Origin: Prorocentrum cordatum
Taxonomy: Eukaryota > Sar > Dinophyceae > Prorocentrales > Prorocentraceae
DNA: 37,500 nt
Assembly (NCBI GenBank): GCA_963575745.1
Contig: CAUYUJ010009435.1
Coordinates: forward strand, 295,020-332,519
Reading direction: 5' to 3'
Positions 37,305-37,500 of the stretch are shown in pieces; position 1 is the first letter of the stretch, and the number at the start of each line of letters is the position of its first letter. Below the pieces are notes generated by a model, which did not search any database, was not told the DNA's origin, and was given only the letters and a program-made list of their open reading frames with translations. The position numbers and the translations under genes were made by a program.

Positions 37305-37500
37305 TCCAGGGGGGGTCCTTTTCCGACCCCCTCATTCCCATTCGGGGGGAATGTACCCCTCCCCCTACCCGCCCCTCCTGGGTTCTGCGGGTCGTTGGAG
37401 CGTCCAGGATGGCCTCGGCGAGAAGACAATAATGGCTACCAAGGTTTTGGCCACACTTGTTTTCCTCCTGGGAGGGTGCGCTAATTGGAACCTCCCCCTC
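37305..37500 (+). repeat. Head of a composite repeat copy, running off the window
   Basis: The C-rich head (CCATTCGGGGGGAATGTACC, then CCTCCCCCTACCC, about 37338-37371) and GGAGCGTCCA (about 37397-37406) match the starts of the copies at 12.93 and 26.08 kb. The downstream array would lie beyond the window. Confidence 0.4.

Overview
The window looks like nuclear DNA of a dinoflagellate. The decisive evidence is at 33504-33525 on the minus strand: an exact 22-nt dinoflagellate spliced leader (DinoSL), followed directly by a 15-nt truncated (relict) leader. DinoSL is added by trans-splicing to dinoflagellate mRNAs only. GC-rich composition, dense micro- and minisatellites and few genes fit this assignment. 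I see no conventional host gene, tRNA, rRNA or CRISPR array.

The centrepiece is a full-length non-LTR retrotransposon (LINE) on the minus strand, about 28706-33525. It begins exactly with DinoSL and a relict DinoSL. It encodes ORF1 (RS-rich N-terminus, coiled coil, RRM-like fold) and ORF2 (APE endonuclease, reverse transcriptase, C-terminal zinc knuckle), and ends after a very short 3' UTR without poly(A). A 22-bp direct repeat flanks it, inside a (TGA)n microsatellite. The two ORFs share one frame and are separated by a single UAG; no in-frame AUG lies between that stop and the endonuclease domain, so ORF2 may depend on readthrough, splicing or non-AUG initiation.

Layout. 0.2-1.0 kb: frameshifted 3' end of another LINE-type element. 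1.3-1.44 kb: perfect palindromes. 3.2-4.1 kb: composite repeat and a GGATTCCTGA minisatellite. 4.7-5.4 kb: degenerate ~290-bp tandem repeat. 5.8-6.2 kb: 15-bp minisatellite. 6.4-7.5, 12.9-14.0 and 26.1-26.6 kb: copies of a dispersed composite repeat. 10.6-11.1 kb: probable Copia RNase H relic. 16.8-17.0 kb: MITE with 5-bp target duplication. 18.07-19.03 kb: decayed coding sequence including an APE-endonuclease relic. 20.2-21.8 kb: 90-bp satellite. 22.5-22.9 and 24.3-24.5 kb: inverted-repeat elements. 25.3 and 36.3 kb: two copies of a second MITE family with 5-bp duplications. 27.6-28.6 kb: ~160-bp satellite. 28.6-33.7 kb: the LINE and its microsatellite target. 34.7-36.0 kb: 10-bp and 78-bp satellites. 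36.7-37.2 kb: short tandem duplications.

The many other open frames are products of low-complexity or satellite DNA whose period is a multiple of three, and I do not call them genes. All identifications come from reading the sequence; no database search was possible.
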